Source of the DNA: Ruoffia tabacinasalis
Lineage (GTDB): Bacteria; Bacillota; Bacilli; Lactobacillales; Aerococcaceae
Length of the DNA stretch: 64,000 bases
Reading direction: 5' to 3'
Assembly: GCF_042652985.1 (NCBI RefSeq)
Contig: NZ_JBHSHQ010000073.1
Span: forward strand, 1-64,000
The notes beneath the pieces were generated by a model that worked only from the letters and a program-made list of their open reading frames with translations, did no database searches and was not told the DNA's origin. The position numbers and the translations under genes were made by a program. This document shows positions 16,836 through 25,636 of this stretch, one piece after another; within the stretch, counting starts at the first letter, position 1, and every line of letters begins with the position of its first letter.

Positions 16836-17690
16836 TTAGTCTTCTAACTCAATTACTGGAAGGTCACTAATTTTGATGCCGTTGATTTCTTCTTGTTCAA
16901 CGGACACATCATCACCATTAAAGTATTGAGCGGAAATCTCTGCTAAAGTGCCATCTTCTTTCATCTCAACTAAGACAGCATCAATAGCTTCTTGAAGCGC
17001 GTTTGATTCATTATTATAGACGAAGGCACTGAATGAAGGGTTGTAGAATACATTCCCAAGTTTAACACCTAAGTCGCTAAAGAAATCAATAGAAGTCTTT
17101 TGTAAGTAGTAGTCATTAGGGATGAAGTCAGTACGTCCATTCGCAACATCTAGGAAATATTGATCGTTTGTTGCGTTGTCATAAGTCACAAGTTCAGCTC
17201 CTAATTGAGCGGCTACTTGCATATAGTTGGTTGTCGCTCCACCAGCAGCTTTTTTACCAGCAAAGTCTTCAATCGATTCAATACCTGAATTATCAGATAA
17301 ACGGACAACGATCGAAGTGAAACTGTATTTAATAGGTTCACCGATTAAGAAATCTTTCTCACGTTCAGCAGTGGGTTGAACTCCTTCAGCGACCAAGTCA
17401 ACTTGACCTGACTTCACAGATGTTAACATTCCGTCAACACCCATCTCCATGAACTCAACTTCAAGACCTAGGCGATCAGCTACCTCACGAATTATATCAA
17501 TATTATATCCAACTAATTCGTTGTCCTCATTATAATAACCACTAGGGTAGAGCGTACCTGATATGGCTGCGATGAGATGACCTCTTTCTTCTACGCGACT
17601 TAAGGAATCATCTTCTTGAGCTGAGACAGCTGTGAATTGTGTGAAGAAAAGTGAAACGATAACTAATGCACTAAAGAATTTTTTGAACAT
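16836..17690 (-). CDS. Amino-acid ABC transporter substrate-binding protein (family 3)
   Basis: 284 residues. Secreted solute receptor for a polar amino-acid importer. Type 3 binding fold: ISGTLYPSGYYNEDNELVGY early, DIIREVADRLGLEVEFMEM, and GVQPTAEREKDFLIGEP. The signal peptide (1-24) ends AVSA before QE, a signal peptidase I site. There is no lipobox cysteine, unusual for a Gram-positive ABC receptor, which is normally a lipoprotein. It lies 24 bases after the permease stop. No ATPase gene is adjacent. The substrate cannot be read from sequence. Confidence 0.9.
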   Translation of the reverse strand: MFKKFFSALVIVSLFFTQFTAVSAQEDDSLSRVEERGHLIAAISGTLYPSGYYNEDNELVGYNIDIIREVADRLGLEVEFMEMGVDGMLTSVKSGQVDLVAEGVQPTAEREKDFLIGEPIKYSFTSIVVRLSDNSGIESIEDFAGKKAAGGATTNYMQVAAQLGAELVTYDNATNDQYFLDVANGRTDFIPNDYYLQKTSIDFFSDLGVKLGNVFYNPSFSAFVYNNESNALQEAIDAVLVEMKEDGTLAEISAQYFNGDDVSVEQEEINGIKISDLPVIELED

Positions 17691-17714
17691 TTTTTACTCC
17701 AATCATTTTTAATT

Positions 17715-18437
17715 CTAAGGAGGCATGCGTTTGCTAGGGGGAGTTATCTGATCTGGCTTATATAGTCGCTCTAAGTAATCTTGTAAGAAACCATAAATAA
17801 CACAGATAATCCAATAAATAATTGCAACAAGAAAGTACATGGTCATATAGTCATTATTAGCTCCACCGACAATTTTAGCTTTTTGGAAGATTTCTGGAAC
17901 AGTAATCATGGCTGTCAGTGAGCTTCCTTTTACCAAGTCCAATAAGACGTTACTCAAGGCAGGAATCGCAATACGAGTGGCTTGAGGGAAAATAATTTTT
18001 CTCAAAACTTTTCGTCGATTCAATCCCAAAGACTGAGCAGCTTCCCACTGACCCTTGTCGATGCTTTCAATAGCTGAGCGAATAATCTCAGAACTGTAAG
18101 CACTGCTTGTTAGTCCAAAGCCAAGGACCGAAGCTTGAATAGCTGTCAGCATAAGATTGGCTAAAGGGAGACCAAAGTATAAAAAGAATAAGGTCACGAG
18201 TACTGGCACACCTCTGAAGAAAGAAATATAGAACCGAGCGAGGATTCTAAGTAGCCTTGATCTTGAGATTCGCATAAGGGCAAGGATTGTTCCTCCGATA
18301 AGACTCAGGATGAAACTTAACAGTGAGATAGCAATCGTATAACTAAGCCCTTCGAGTACAAAAGGGATACTTTCAAGCGCAAGTTGGGGATTAAAAATAT
18401 AATCCCATCTGATATCTGATAAAATAATTTTAGTCAC
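17715..18437 (-). CDS. Amino-acid ABC transporter permease (HisM/GlnP type)
   Basis: 240 residues from a GTG start at 18437, chosen because AAAGGAG lies 7 bases upstream. An ATG 15 codons earlier lacks a ribosome site and adds an atypical hydrophobic stretch. About five membrane helices. The cytoplasmic EAA loop is EAAQSLGLNRRKVLRKIIFPQA, the site where the ATPase docks, so it still expects a partner. It forms a two-gene operon with the binding protein. The ATPase must be encoded elsewhere. Confidence 0.9.
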   Translation of the reverse strand: MTKIILSDIRWDYIFNPQLALESIPFVLEGLSYTIAISLLSFILSLIGGTILALMRISRSRLLRILARFYISFFRGVPVLVTLFFLYFGLPLANLMLTAIQASVLGFGLTSSAYSSEIIRSAIESIDKGQWEAAQSLGLNRRKVLRKIIFPQATRIAIPALSNVLLDLVKGSSLTAMITVPEIFQKAKIVGGANNDYMTMYFLVAIIYWIICVIYGFLQDYLERLYKPDQITPPSKRMPP

Positions 18438-18642
18438 TGATCCTCTCCTTTGAAAAAATATAAACAATAAGTATGTTATCACTAGATTTTAATAAATACA
18501 AGTTTTTGAATTGCGTTTTCTATATATAATTGGAAGAACAAATCTGATGAAAAAAGGAGCCATCATTGACATTAAAACACTATTTTGACTATAATTAATA
18601 TACTGCGTTTTAAGAATTTTCATAGATTGAAGTGAGGTTAAT

Positions 18643-20406
18643 ATGTTTGCAATATTCAAAAAATTAGCATGGTTCTTTAAACTGAGATGGAAAACCTATG
18701 CACTTGCCATAGGTGGCTTAACTACCTGTGCCATCTTATCAGCGATTATCCCATTAATTATCGGAGGTTTAGTCGATTCAATGGCAACCGGGACTATTAC
18801 TTGGGACCACTTAATACAACAGACTGGATTACTCCTTGGTATTGGCTTACTTATGTATGGATTAAGATATATGTGGCGCAGTAATTTGTTTGGGAATTCA
18901 ACATTGTTAGAAGCGATTATGCGTAACCGTTTGTTTGATCATTTTACTAAGATGGATCAGAAGTTTTACGGGCAATACCGTACTGGTGATTTAATGGCAC
19001 ATGCGACGAATGACTTAGCTGCTTTACGCTTTGTTGCTGGTGGGGGGATTATTACTTTAACTGATTCTTTATCAATCACTGTCGTGACTTTGTTTTCAAT
19101 GATTTTTATTATTGACTGGCAATTGACCTTGTTTACTATTTTACCTTTCCCGTTATTGATTTTTGTTGCCCAATATTTAGGAAAATTAATTAATAAGTAT
19201 TTTAGAGGGTCATTAAAAGCCTTCTCTGATATGAATGATCACGTACAAGAGAGTGTCTCCGGAATGAAAGTGATTAAAGCTTTCGGTGAAGAGGAAGAGG
19301 ATTACCTAGATTTTGTTAAAGAAACGGACAATGTCGTTGAAAAGAACAAGAAAGTATTCCGAATTGATTCGGCTTATACGCCTGTCATCGATGTGATTAC
19401 AGGTTTAACTTATGTATTAACGATCTTTTTTGGGACATACTTTATCCAAAATGGTCGTATTACTTTAGGAGACTTAATTGCTTACTTAAGTTATTTAGGA
19501 AATATGACTTGGCCATTATTAGCTGTCGGAAGATTAGTGAATACAATGGAGCGCGGGAATGCGAGTTATGATCGAGTAACTGATTTGCTATCTGAAAAAG
19601 CAAGTGTCGTCAATGATCCCAATCCTGTTAAAAACTTAGAATATAATGATTTAAAAGTAAATATTAATACCTTTAGTTATCCAGATTCAGATGTAGAAAT
19701 TTTAAGTGATATTCACTTTAAACTGGAAGAAGGGGATACTTTAGGCATTGTTGGCCGAACAGGGTCTGGAAAGAGTTCCTTGTTTAACTTATTAGTGCGA
19801 AATTTTGATGTTGAATCTGGAGAAATCCTTATTGATAACACACCACTGAATAAGATTGATATGACAGAATTAAATGATCGAGTTGGGTATATTTCACAGA
19901 ACAACTTACTTTTCTCAACGACAATCCGAGAGAACATTCGCTTCGGTCGTCCAAATATGACACAAGAAGAAGTCGAATATTATGCAAAGGTTGCAGATGT
20001 TCATGAAGACATCCTAACTTTCTCAGATGGTTACGATACCTTGGTTGGAGAACGCGGTGTGAGTTTATCTGGTGGTCAGAAGCAACGGATTTCAATCGCT
20101 CGAACATTAGCGATGAATCCAGAAATATTAATTATGGATGATGCGCTTTCCGCAGTGGATGCTAAGACAGAACAAAGGATATTAAAAAACTTACGTGAAT
20201 TCCGTCAAAAAGGGATCACAATCATAGCGACTCATCGATTAAGTTCAATTATGCGTGCAGATGAGATCCTAGTCTTAGATAATGGGCATATTAGCGAACG
20301 AGGAACTCATGAGCGGTTACTCTCGTTAGAAGGTTGGTATGAAAATATGTTCCGTCAACAACAATTAGATCAGAAAATTTCAGAAAGTGGGGAAGACAAT
20401 GAGTAA
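18643..20406 (+). CDS. ABC exporter half-transporter with degenerate ATP site (LmrC/BmrC/YheI-like)
   Basis: 587 residues: six-helix membrane domain (about 15-310) then an ATPase domain (about 335-575). Walker A is GRTGSGKSS, the signature LSGGQKQR, Walker B ILIMDD, and the H-loop THRLSS. The usual catalytic Glu after Walker B is Asp here (MDD), as in the first subunit of heterodimeric exporters such as BmrCD, LmrCD and TM287/288. It overlaps the second half-transporter by 8 bases. Likely exports drugs, lipids or peptides; the substrate is unknown. Confidence 0.92.
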   Translation: MFAIFKKLAWFFKLRWKTYALAIGGLTTCAILSAIIPLIIGGLVDSMATGTITWDHLIQQTGLLLGIGLLMYGLRYMWRSNLFGNSTLLEAIMRNRLFDHFTKMDQKFYGQYRTGDLMAHATNDLAALRFVAGGGIITLTDSLSITVVTLFSMIFIIDWQLTLFTILPFPLLIFVAQYLGKLINKYFRGSLKAFSDMNDHVQESVSGMKVIKAFGEEEEDYLDFVKETDNVVEKNKKVFRIDSAYTPVIDVITGLTYVLTIFFGTYFIQNGRITLGDLIAYLSYLGNMTWPLLAVGRLVNTMERGNASYDRVTDLLSEKASVVNDPNPVKNLEYNDLKVNINTFSYPDSDVEILSDIHFKLEEGDTLGIVGRTGSGKSSLFNLLVRNFDVESGEILIDNTPLNKIDMTELNDRVGYISQNNLLFSTTIRENIRFGRPNMTQEEVEYYAKVADVHEDILTFSDGYDTLVGERGVSLSGGQKQRISIARTLAMNPEILIMDDALSAVDAKTEQRILKNLREFRQKGITIIATHRLSSIMRADEILVLDNGHISERGTHERLLSLEGWYENMFRQQQLDQKISESGEDNE

Positions 20407-22183
20407 TACGAAACAAAGAAAAACAAGCTTCTCACTAAAAGAGCAAAGGAACATATTACGTTATTTATTCTCATTTGCGAAATCTGAAACTAAATGGTTT
20501 ATCTTATCTATTGTTATGATGGTTATTGCTTCTGCTTTATCAGCTTACTTACCTATTATTATTCAACAATATATTGATGAGTACTTATCGACAAGTTCAG
20601 CAACAATCCAAATTACTTTACAAGTAGCTGGAACGTACCTTGTTTTATTACTTTTAAGAATGGTCATTGTCTACGTTAAAGATTACACTTTTAAATTAGC
20701 ATCCGAGCATACGGTAGCGAATATGCGAAATAATTTGTACCACAAATTAGGGAAATTAAGTTTAGATTACTTTAACAAAACACCTAATGGTGAAGTTGTC
20801 TCACGTGTGACGAATGATACCGAGACAATTAAAGAATTTTGGAATGTGTTTTTAACATTTTTCGATGGTTTTATTAATGCAACGATGATTGCGGTAGCGA
20901 TGTTTTCACTTAGTGTATCGATGTCTTGGGTCTTCATGGCCTTTATCCCCGTCATATTCATCTTGATATACGTCTACCAAAAGATTAGTACTGTCATCTA
21001 CCGTCGTATGCGCCAAGCGTTAAGTAAGGTGAATGCGCGCTTAAGTGAGTCAACAATGGGGATGTGGCTCATTCAACAATTCAATCAGACCCAGCGAATG
21101 AAAGAAGAATTCGATGAAGTAAACCAGGAATACTTAGTGGCTAGAACTAATATGTTCAAGATGAATGCTGTGCTATTAATGCCTGCCATTAACCTTATTG
21201 AACAAATTGTGTTGGTCATTGTCATTTGGATCTTTGCTGCGCAATTACTTTCGGGTTCAGTCGTTGATATTGGGATTATTTACGCTTTTACGTCTTATTC
21301 TAAGTCATTCTTCCATCCAATTGGAGGGATGTTAGACAGCTTGAGTATTTACCAAGATGGGCTAGTTTCAGCCTCTCGCGGGATGGCTTTACTAGCAAAT
21401 GAGAATACAGAACCTCAACCAAATGCGAATGCAGTGGATTCATTGATTGATGGTCAGATTAACATTGATGATTTGTATTTCTCGTATGATGGTAAAAATG
21501 ATGTATTGAAAGATATCGATTTAGAAGTGTCTCCGGGAGAAATGATTGCGATTGTTGGTCATACCGGATCTGGAAAAAGTACAATTATTAATCTATTGAT
21601 GCGATTCTATGAATATCATCAAGGACTTATTTCCGTTGATAAAGAAGATATTCGCGATCATACCAAACGGAGTGTTCGCTCTCAAATTGGTTTAGTCCAA
21701 CAAGATGCGTTCATGTTCTACGGTGATTTTTATGATAATATTCGTTTACATGGAAATTATTCAGATGAAGAAGTGAGAGAAGCAGCTGAATTTACAGGAG
21801 CAGATCACTTTATTAAATCAATGGAAGACGGCTACCGTTCTCACATCAGTGAGGGGGGATCTTCACTTTCCGCTGGTCAGAAGCAGTTAATTAATATTGC
21901 GCGTACGATTATTCGAAATCCGCGAATATTAATCTTAGACGAAGCGACAGCCAATATTGATACGGAGACGGAGCAGTATATTCAACAAAGTTTGGAAAAG
22001 ATTCGAGAGCAAGCGACATTAATTGTCATTGCCCATCGACTTTCAACGATCAAAGATGCTGACAAGATTTATGTTCTTCACAAAGGCCGTGTCATCGAAC
22101 AAGGTCATCACGATGAACTTATTGAATTAGAGGGAACATATTACGATATGTACCGCCTGCAATCTTTACAAGGAAAAGTATAA
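20399..22183 (+). CDS. ABC exporter half-transporter with catalytic ATP site (LmrD/BmrD/YheH-like)
   Basis: 594 residues from the ATG at 20399, preceded by GTGGGGAAG. An in-frame GTG four codons earlier is less likely. Membrane domain about 20-325, ATPase about 350-585, with Walker A GHTGSGKST, Walker B plus Glu ILILDEAT, and an altered signature LSAGQKQL. The altered signature faces the degenerate Walker B of the partner, so the pair has one weak and one full ATP site, the pattern expected of a heterodimer. Start and stop overlap gives translational coupling. A terminator follows. Confidence 0.93.
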   Translation: MSNTKQRKTSFSLKEQRNILRYLFSFAKSETKWFILSIVMMVIASALSAYLPIIIQQYIDEYLSTSSATIQITLQVAGTYLVLLLLRMVIVYVKDYTFKLASEHTVANMRNNLYHKLGKLSLDYFNKTPNGEVVSRVTNDTETIKEFWNVFLTFFDGFINATMIAVAMFSLSVSMSWVFMAFIPVIFILIYVYQKISTVIYRRMRQALSKVNARLSESTMGMWLIQQFNQTQRMKEEFDEVNQEYLVARTNMFKMNAVLLMPAINLIEQIVLVIVIWIFAAQLLSGSVVDIGIIYAFTSYSKSFFHPIGGMLDSLSIYQDGLVSASRGMALLANENTEPQPNANAVDSLIDGQINIDDLYFSYDGKNDVLKDIDLEVSPGEMIAIVGHTGSGKSTIINLLMRFYEYHQGLISVDKEDIRDHTKRSVRSQIGLVQQDAFMFYGDFYDNIRLHGNYSDEEVREAAEFTGADHFIKSMEDGYRSHISEGGSSLSAGQKQLINIARTIIRNPRILILDEATANIDTETEQYIQQSLEKIREQATLIVIAHRLSTIKDADKIYVLHKGRVIEQGHHDELIELEGTYYDMYRLQSLQGKV

Positions 22184-22185
22184 GC

Positions 22186-22223
22186 AAAAAGCAAAGTGCG
22201 CTAATTGGCCACTTTGCTTTTTT
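22186..22223 (+). terminator. Terminator of the ABC exporter operon
   Basis: AAAAAGCAAAGTG (22186-22198) pairs with CACTTTGCTTTTT (22210-22222), followed by T. Confidence 0.88.
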
Positions 22224-22229
22224 TGTCTA

Positions 22230-22720
22230 AATGTCTGATAAATAGACAATAGCCCTCTCAATAAAGAGAAGGCTACCTAACTATTCAATATTATTATTCT
22301 AAAGTTCTTGCATGTAACTATTACTTAAAATTAATTCTTTCTCATTTAAACGATATATTCCCATAACCTCTAATATATCCTTGTAACCCTTTAGTTACGC
22401 CAGTTTGATTAAATTTCATCAAAACAAATTAAATTCTTGCATAAAAAATATCTTTCGCGTATCAACTAGTATAACACGTTTAGTATTAAATAGCGAATTC
22501 TGTAAATAAAATAATGATTCTTGTTGTAAATTTACTTGTGAATAACTATCCAATATATATTAAATTTTAAATAACAATATATTATGTTGAAGTAATATAT
22601 ACCGGATTAATTTTGACTTTTATATAAAATAAAAACAATTTATTACTAATATTCAAATAGGTATTGTTATGAGGTGTCTGGTTAAATGCTGTTAAATAAG
22701 TATTTTAAATGACTGAGTTC
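22230..22720. other. AT-rich 0.5-kb spacer with possible gene remains
   Basis: No intact gene. On the minus strand, about 30 codons ending near 22299 (reading LKGYKDILEVMGIYRLNEKE and ending in NSYMQEL) look like the tail of a lost gene. A 9-bp inverted repeat (AGCCCTCTC with GAGAAGGCT, about 22250-22274) just beyond its stop could be its old terminator. The rest shows nothing recognisable. Confidence 0.3.
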
Positions 22721-22727
22721 TGAATAT

Positions 22728-22755
22728 TTGAAATGGTATTAAAATGTGATACAAT
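22728..22755 (+). promoter_or_regulatory. Promoter of nox
   Basis: TTGAAA (22728-22733), a 16-base spacer, and TACAAT (22750-22755) preceded by TGA (extended -10). The start codon is 32 bases downstream. Confidence 0.65.
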
Positions 22756-22786
22756 TAATCTGTTAAAAAAATTTGGAGGTTTTGTC

Positions 22787-24142
22787 ATGAAAATTATTGT
22801 TGTAGGTACTTCACATGCTGGGTATGAAGCAGTGCAAACTATCTTAAAAGAAGATTCAAATGCTGAGATTCATTTATATGAACGCGGGGAAACAGCATCA
22901 TTCTTATCTTGTGGGATTCAAAGTTATTTAGAAGATATCTCACCTTCATTAGATAGTTTACATTATGCGAATGAAGAAAGTTATAAAGATCAAGGCGTTA
23001 ATGTTCATATGAATAGTGACGTAGTATCTGTGAATCCTGAAGCTAAAACTATTACGGTTAAAACTGCCGATGGAGAATCAGAAGAATCTTATGATAAATT
23101 ATTCCTTAGTCCAGGAGCTGTACCCATTGAAATTCCAATTCCAGGAACTGATTTAGATAACTTATATTACTTACGTGGCCGCAATTGGGCAGATAAAGTA
23201 AAAGAACGTATGTCATCTGCTAAAAAAGCTGTTGTCGTAGGTAGTGGATATATTGGAATTGAAGTTGCAGAAGCTTATGCGAAAGCAGGAATTGATACAA
23301 CGGTCATTGATTCATTAAATACTATCTTACCAACGTATTTAGATAAAGAATTCACTTCTGTATTACAAGAGAACGCACTTGAGCATGGAATGAAATTCCA
23401 TGGCGGTGAAAAAGTTCAAGAAATCATTGGTGAGAATGGTTCTGTTGCAAAAGTTGTAACAGATAAAGGCGAATACGAAGCAGATACAGTTGTGATGGCT
23501 GTTGGTGTACGTCCAAACACACAATGGTTAGACGGTATTTTAGCACGTAATGAACGTGGCTTTGTTGAAGTGAATGAACATATGCAATCAACATCGAACC
23601 CAGATATTTATGTAGCTGGAGATGCGACATTAATTCCATTTGCTCCAACGGGGGAAAAACGTGCCATTGCCTTAGCTTCTAACGCACGTCGCCAAGGTGT
23701 GATTGCTGCTAAAAATATGCTTTCAGATAACAAATTGGAAATGCCAGCCGTTTCAGGCACATCTGCATTATCTTTATTCGATTACCACTTTGCTTGTACA
23801 GGTGTTAAAAACTCTGACGCAGATTTAAGCAAAGTCGACAGTAAATATTATGAAGAGACTATTCGTCCTAAATTTATTGGTGATGATACAACTGTTATGA
23901 TGAAAATTCACTTTGAAAAAGAAACAAATCGTATTGTTGGTGCGCAGTTAATGTCTAAAAAAGATGTTATGTTTGCGATTAACACAGTTTCAATAGCAAT
24001 CTCAGCTGGCTGGACATTAGAACAATTAGCTTTAGCTGATTTCTTCTTCCAACCAGAATATGACAAACCATGGAATTTCTTAAATGTGCTTGCACAACAA
24101 GCTTTAGGAGAAACGTTTGGTAGTGACAAAGAATTATTCTAA
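22787..24142 (+). CDS. nox: NADH oxidase, water-forming (FAD, CoA-disulfide-reductase family)
   Basis: 451 residues from the ATG after TTTGGAGG. A longer frame beginning at 22733 overlaps the promoter and is not used. It reduces O2 to water with NADH, regenerating NAD in fermenting aerotolerant cells. FAD site VVGTSHAGYEA with the conserved H10, redox-active C42 in FLSCGIQ, NAD-binding VVGSGYIGIEVAEAY, and FAD-binding VAGDATLIPF. The C-terminal dimerisation domain includes DFFFQPEYDKPWN. The single active-site Cys and full length support the four-electron oxidase. Monocistronic between its promoter and a terminator. Confidence 0.95.
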   Translation: MKIIVVGTSHAGYEAVQTILKEDSNAEIHLYERGETASFLSCGIQSYLEDISPSLDSLHYANEESYKDQGVNVHMNSDVVSVNPEAKTITVKTADGESEESYDKLFLSPGAVPIEIPIPGTDLDNLYYLRGRNWADKVKERMSSAKKAVVVGSGYIGIEVAEAYAKAGIDTTVIDSLNTILPTYLDKEFTSVLQENALEHGMKFHGGEKVQEIIGENGSVAKVVTDKGEYEADTVVMAVGVRPNTQWLDGILARNERGFVEVNEHMQSTSNPDIYVAGDATLIPFAPTGEKRAIALASNARRQGVIAAKNMLSDNKLEMPAVSGTSALSLFDYHFACTGVKNSDADLSKVDSKYYEETIRPKFIGDDTTVMMKIHFEKETNRIVGAQLMSKKDVMFAINTVSIAISAGWTLEQLALADFFFQPEYDKPWNFLNVLAQQALGETFGSDKELF

Positions 24143-24154
24143 TTAATTAATGAG

Positions 24155-24193
24155 GCGCATCTTAGATTTTCTAATCTAAGATGTGTTTTTTAT
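24155..24193 (+). terminator. Terminator of nox
   Basis: GCATCTTAGATT (about 24157-24168) pairs with AATCTAAGATG (24173-24183), extended by a G-T pair, followed by TTTTTT. Confidence 0.85.
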
Positions 24194-24215
24194 TAGTTTT
24201 AAATTAGAGAAAGTG

Positions 24216-24244
24216 TTGACAAACTCATTTAAAGGTGATAAATT
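24216..24244 (+). promoter_or_regulatory. Promoter of the ilvE operon leader
   Basis: Consensus TTGACA (24216-24221), a 17-base spacer, and TAAATT (24239-24244) preceded by TGA. Transcription would begin near 24251, about 26 bases before the leader peptide. Confidence 0.65.
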
Positions 24245-24276
24245 GTATTTACTAAAGATATTTGGAGAGAGATAAC

Positions 24277-24336
24277 ATGAAAACTTTTAGCACACACACA
24301 TTTAAATTAGCTACAATTATTAGCATTATTAGATAG
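24277..24336 (+). CDS. 19-residue leader peptide with clustered isoleucine codons
   Basis: MKTFSTHTFKLATIISIIR, with a strong GGAGAGAG ribosome site 5 bases upstream. Four of its last six codons are ATT (ATT ATT AGC ATT ATT AGA TAG), preceded by Leu and Thr codons. It lies between a consensus promoter and an attenuator, in front of a branched-chain aminotransferase gene. It is therefore read as a sensor of charged tRNA-Ile: stalled ribosomes at the ATT codons would alter folding of the downstream RNA. The peptide itself needs no function. Confidence 0.75.
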   Translation: MKTFSTHTFKLATIISIIR

Positions 24337-24520
24337 TGTTTGTATCCGCAGTATAGATACAAACACGAAAAAACTTTCAAGTTTGTATCTATGCGTGCTA
24401 AAGATTTTTGTTGCTCGTATAGACTAATAATCTAAACGAGCGGCAGATTCATATCTCGCTTTTTAATATACAGCTGTCAAAGCCTGTTTAGATTATTAGT
24501 TAATCTAAATAGGCTTTTTT
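24336..24520 (+). promoter_or_regulatory. Attenuator with alternative hairpins upstream of ilvE
   Basis: Segment 1 (GTGTTTGTATC, 24336-24346) pairs with segment 2 (GATACAAACAC, 24356-24366). Segment 3 (GTTTGTATC, about 24381-24389) repeats segment 1 and can also pair with segment 2. GTGCTAAA (about 24396-24403) can pair back with TTTAGCAC inside the leader ORF. ACTAATAATCTAAAC (24423-24437) is complementary to the left arm of the terminator (GTTTAGATTATTAGT, 24486-24500), and is itself held in a GCTCGT/ACGAGC hairpin. The terminator is AGCCTGTTTAGATT with AATCTAAATAGGCT plus a T run. This is a textbook switchable set, with more stages than usual. Confidence 0.75.
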
Positions 24521-24521
24521 T
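24481..24521 (+). terminator. Attenuator terminator
   Basis: AGCCTGTTTAGATT (24481-24494) pairs with AATCTAAATAGGCT (24502-24515), followed by TTTTTT. It ends 39 bases before ilvE and can be pre-empted by the antiterminator at 24423-24437. Confidence 0.85.
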
Positions 24522-24559
24522 GTAATAAAATCTTTTAGGAAAGGGAATGAAGATTAATA

Positions 24560-25597
24560 ATGGAAATGTCAGTTAAACCACAAGATTTAAATTGGGAAAC
24601 ATTAGGTTTTGGATACATAAATACTGGTAAGAGTTTTAGAGCATACTATAAAGATGGGAAATGGGATGGAGGCCAAGTAGTTGAGGCCAATACAATCACA
24701 ATTAGTGAAGCTTCACCAGCAGTACATCTTGGTCAACAATGTTTTGAAGGACTCAAAGCCTACAGAACAAAAGACGGTTCAGTAAATTTATTCAGAGTAG
24801 ATGAAAATGCGAAACGACTAGCACGCTCAGCTGATCAAGTGATGTTGCCACCGTATCCAGAAGATGCGTTTGTTGAAGCGGTAAAAGAAATCGTCCGTGC
24901 AAACGAAGAGTGGATTCCTCCTTATGGAACAGGTGCAACGCTTTACATTCGACCATTCTTAATCGGAGTCGGTGACATCGTCGGAGTATCTCCGGCATCA
25001 GAAGCCTTATTCGGAATATACGTCACACCAGTCGGAGCATACTTTAAAGGTGGTTTACAGCCTGCACCTTTCATGGTCAGTGAATATGACCGAGCTGCAC
25101 CAAGAGGAACCGGATCAGCTAAAGTGGGAGGAAACTATGCCTCAAGTTTTAAAGCAGGAAAAGAAGCTCAAGTGCATAACTTTGCGGATTCAATCTTCTT
25201 AGACCCAGCAACACATACAAAAATTGAAGAGGTCGGGGCAGCGAACTTTTTCGCTATTACTGAAGATGATGTCTTTGTCACACCTAAATCACCGTCTATT
25301 TTACCAAGTATTACAAAATACTCTTTATTGCATTTAGCAGAACATGTGCTTGGTTTAGAAACTTTTGAAGGTGACGTCTTTATTGACCAACTGGATCACT
25401 ACAAAGAAGCAGGGGCTATGGGGACAGCCGCAGTGATTACACCGATTGGAAGTATTACTCAAGGCGACAAGAAACATGTCTTCTATTCAGAAACTGAAGT
25501 CGGACCACTAACTAGAGCCCTTTATGATGAATTAACTGGAATCCAATTTGGTGAAAAAGAAGGACCCGAAGGTTGGATTCAAAAAGTTGAATTTTAA
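24560..25597 (+). CDS. ilvE: Branched-chain amino-acid aminotransferase
   Basis: 345 residues, PLP fold type IV. It interconverts Leu, Ile and Val with their 2-oxo acids. Motifs: HLGQQCFEGLKAYR, FRVDENAKRLARSA, YIRPFLIG, GSAKVGGNYASS with the PLP lysine, and EVGAANFFAI. The ribosome site AGGAAAGGG is about 12 bases from the ATG, a little far; a second ATG two codons later is possible. First gene after the Ile leader attenuator, so probably induced when tRNA-Ile charging falls. Confidence 0.95.
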   Translation: MEMSVKPQDLNWETLGFGYINTGKSFRAYYKDGKWDGGQVVEANTITISEASPAVHLGQQCFEGLKAYRTKDGSVNLFRVDENAKRLARSADQVMLPPYPEDAFVEAVKEIVRANEEWIPPYGTGATLYIRPFLIGVGDIVGVSPASEALFGIYVTPVGAYFKGGLQPAPFMVSEYDRAAPRGTGSAKVGGNYASSFKAGKEAQVHNFADSIFLDPATHTKIEEVGAANFFAITEDDVFVTPKSPSILPSITKYSLLHLAEHVLGLETFEGDVFIDQLDHYKEAGAMGTAAVITPIGSITQGDKKHVFYSETEVGPLTRALYDELTGIQFGEKEGPEGWIQKVEF

Positions 25598-25636
25598 TTG
25601 TTGATGACTTGGATTAAAAGAAAGGAATTATAAAAA

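Noticed and set aside
22733..22786. 18-codon N-terminal extension of nox
   Set aside because: It overlaps the promoter; TTTGGAGG marks the later ATG, which also puts the redox Cys at its usual position 42.
24336..24520. T-box riboswitch before ilvE
   Set aside because: No TGGNACCGCG T-box sequence or specifier-loop architecture is present; the leader peptide with Ile codons explains the structure better.
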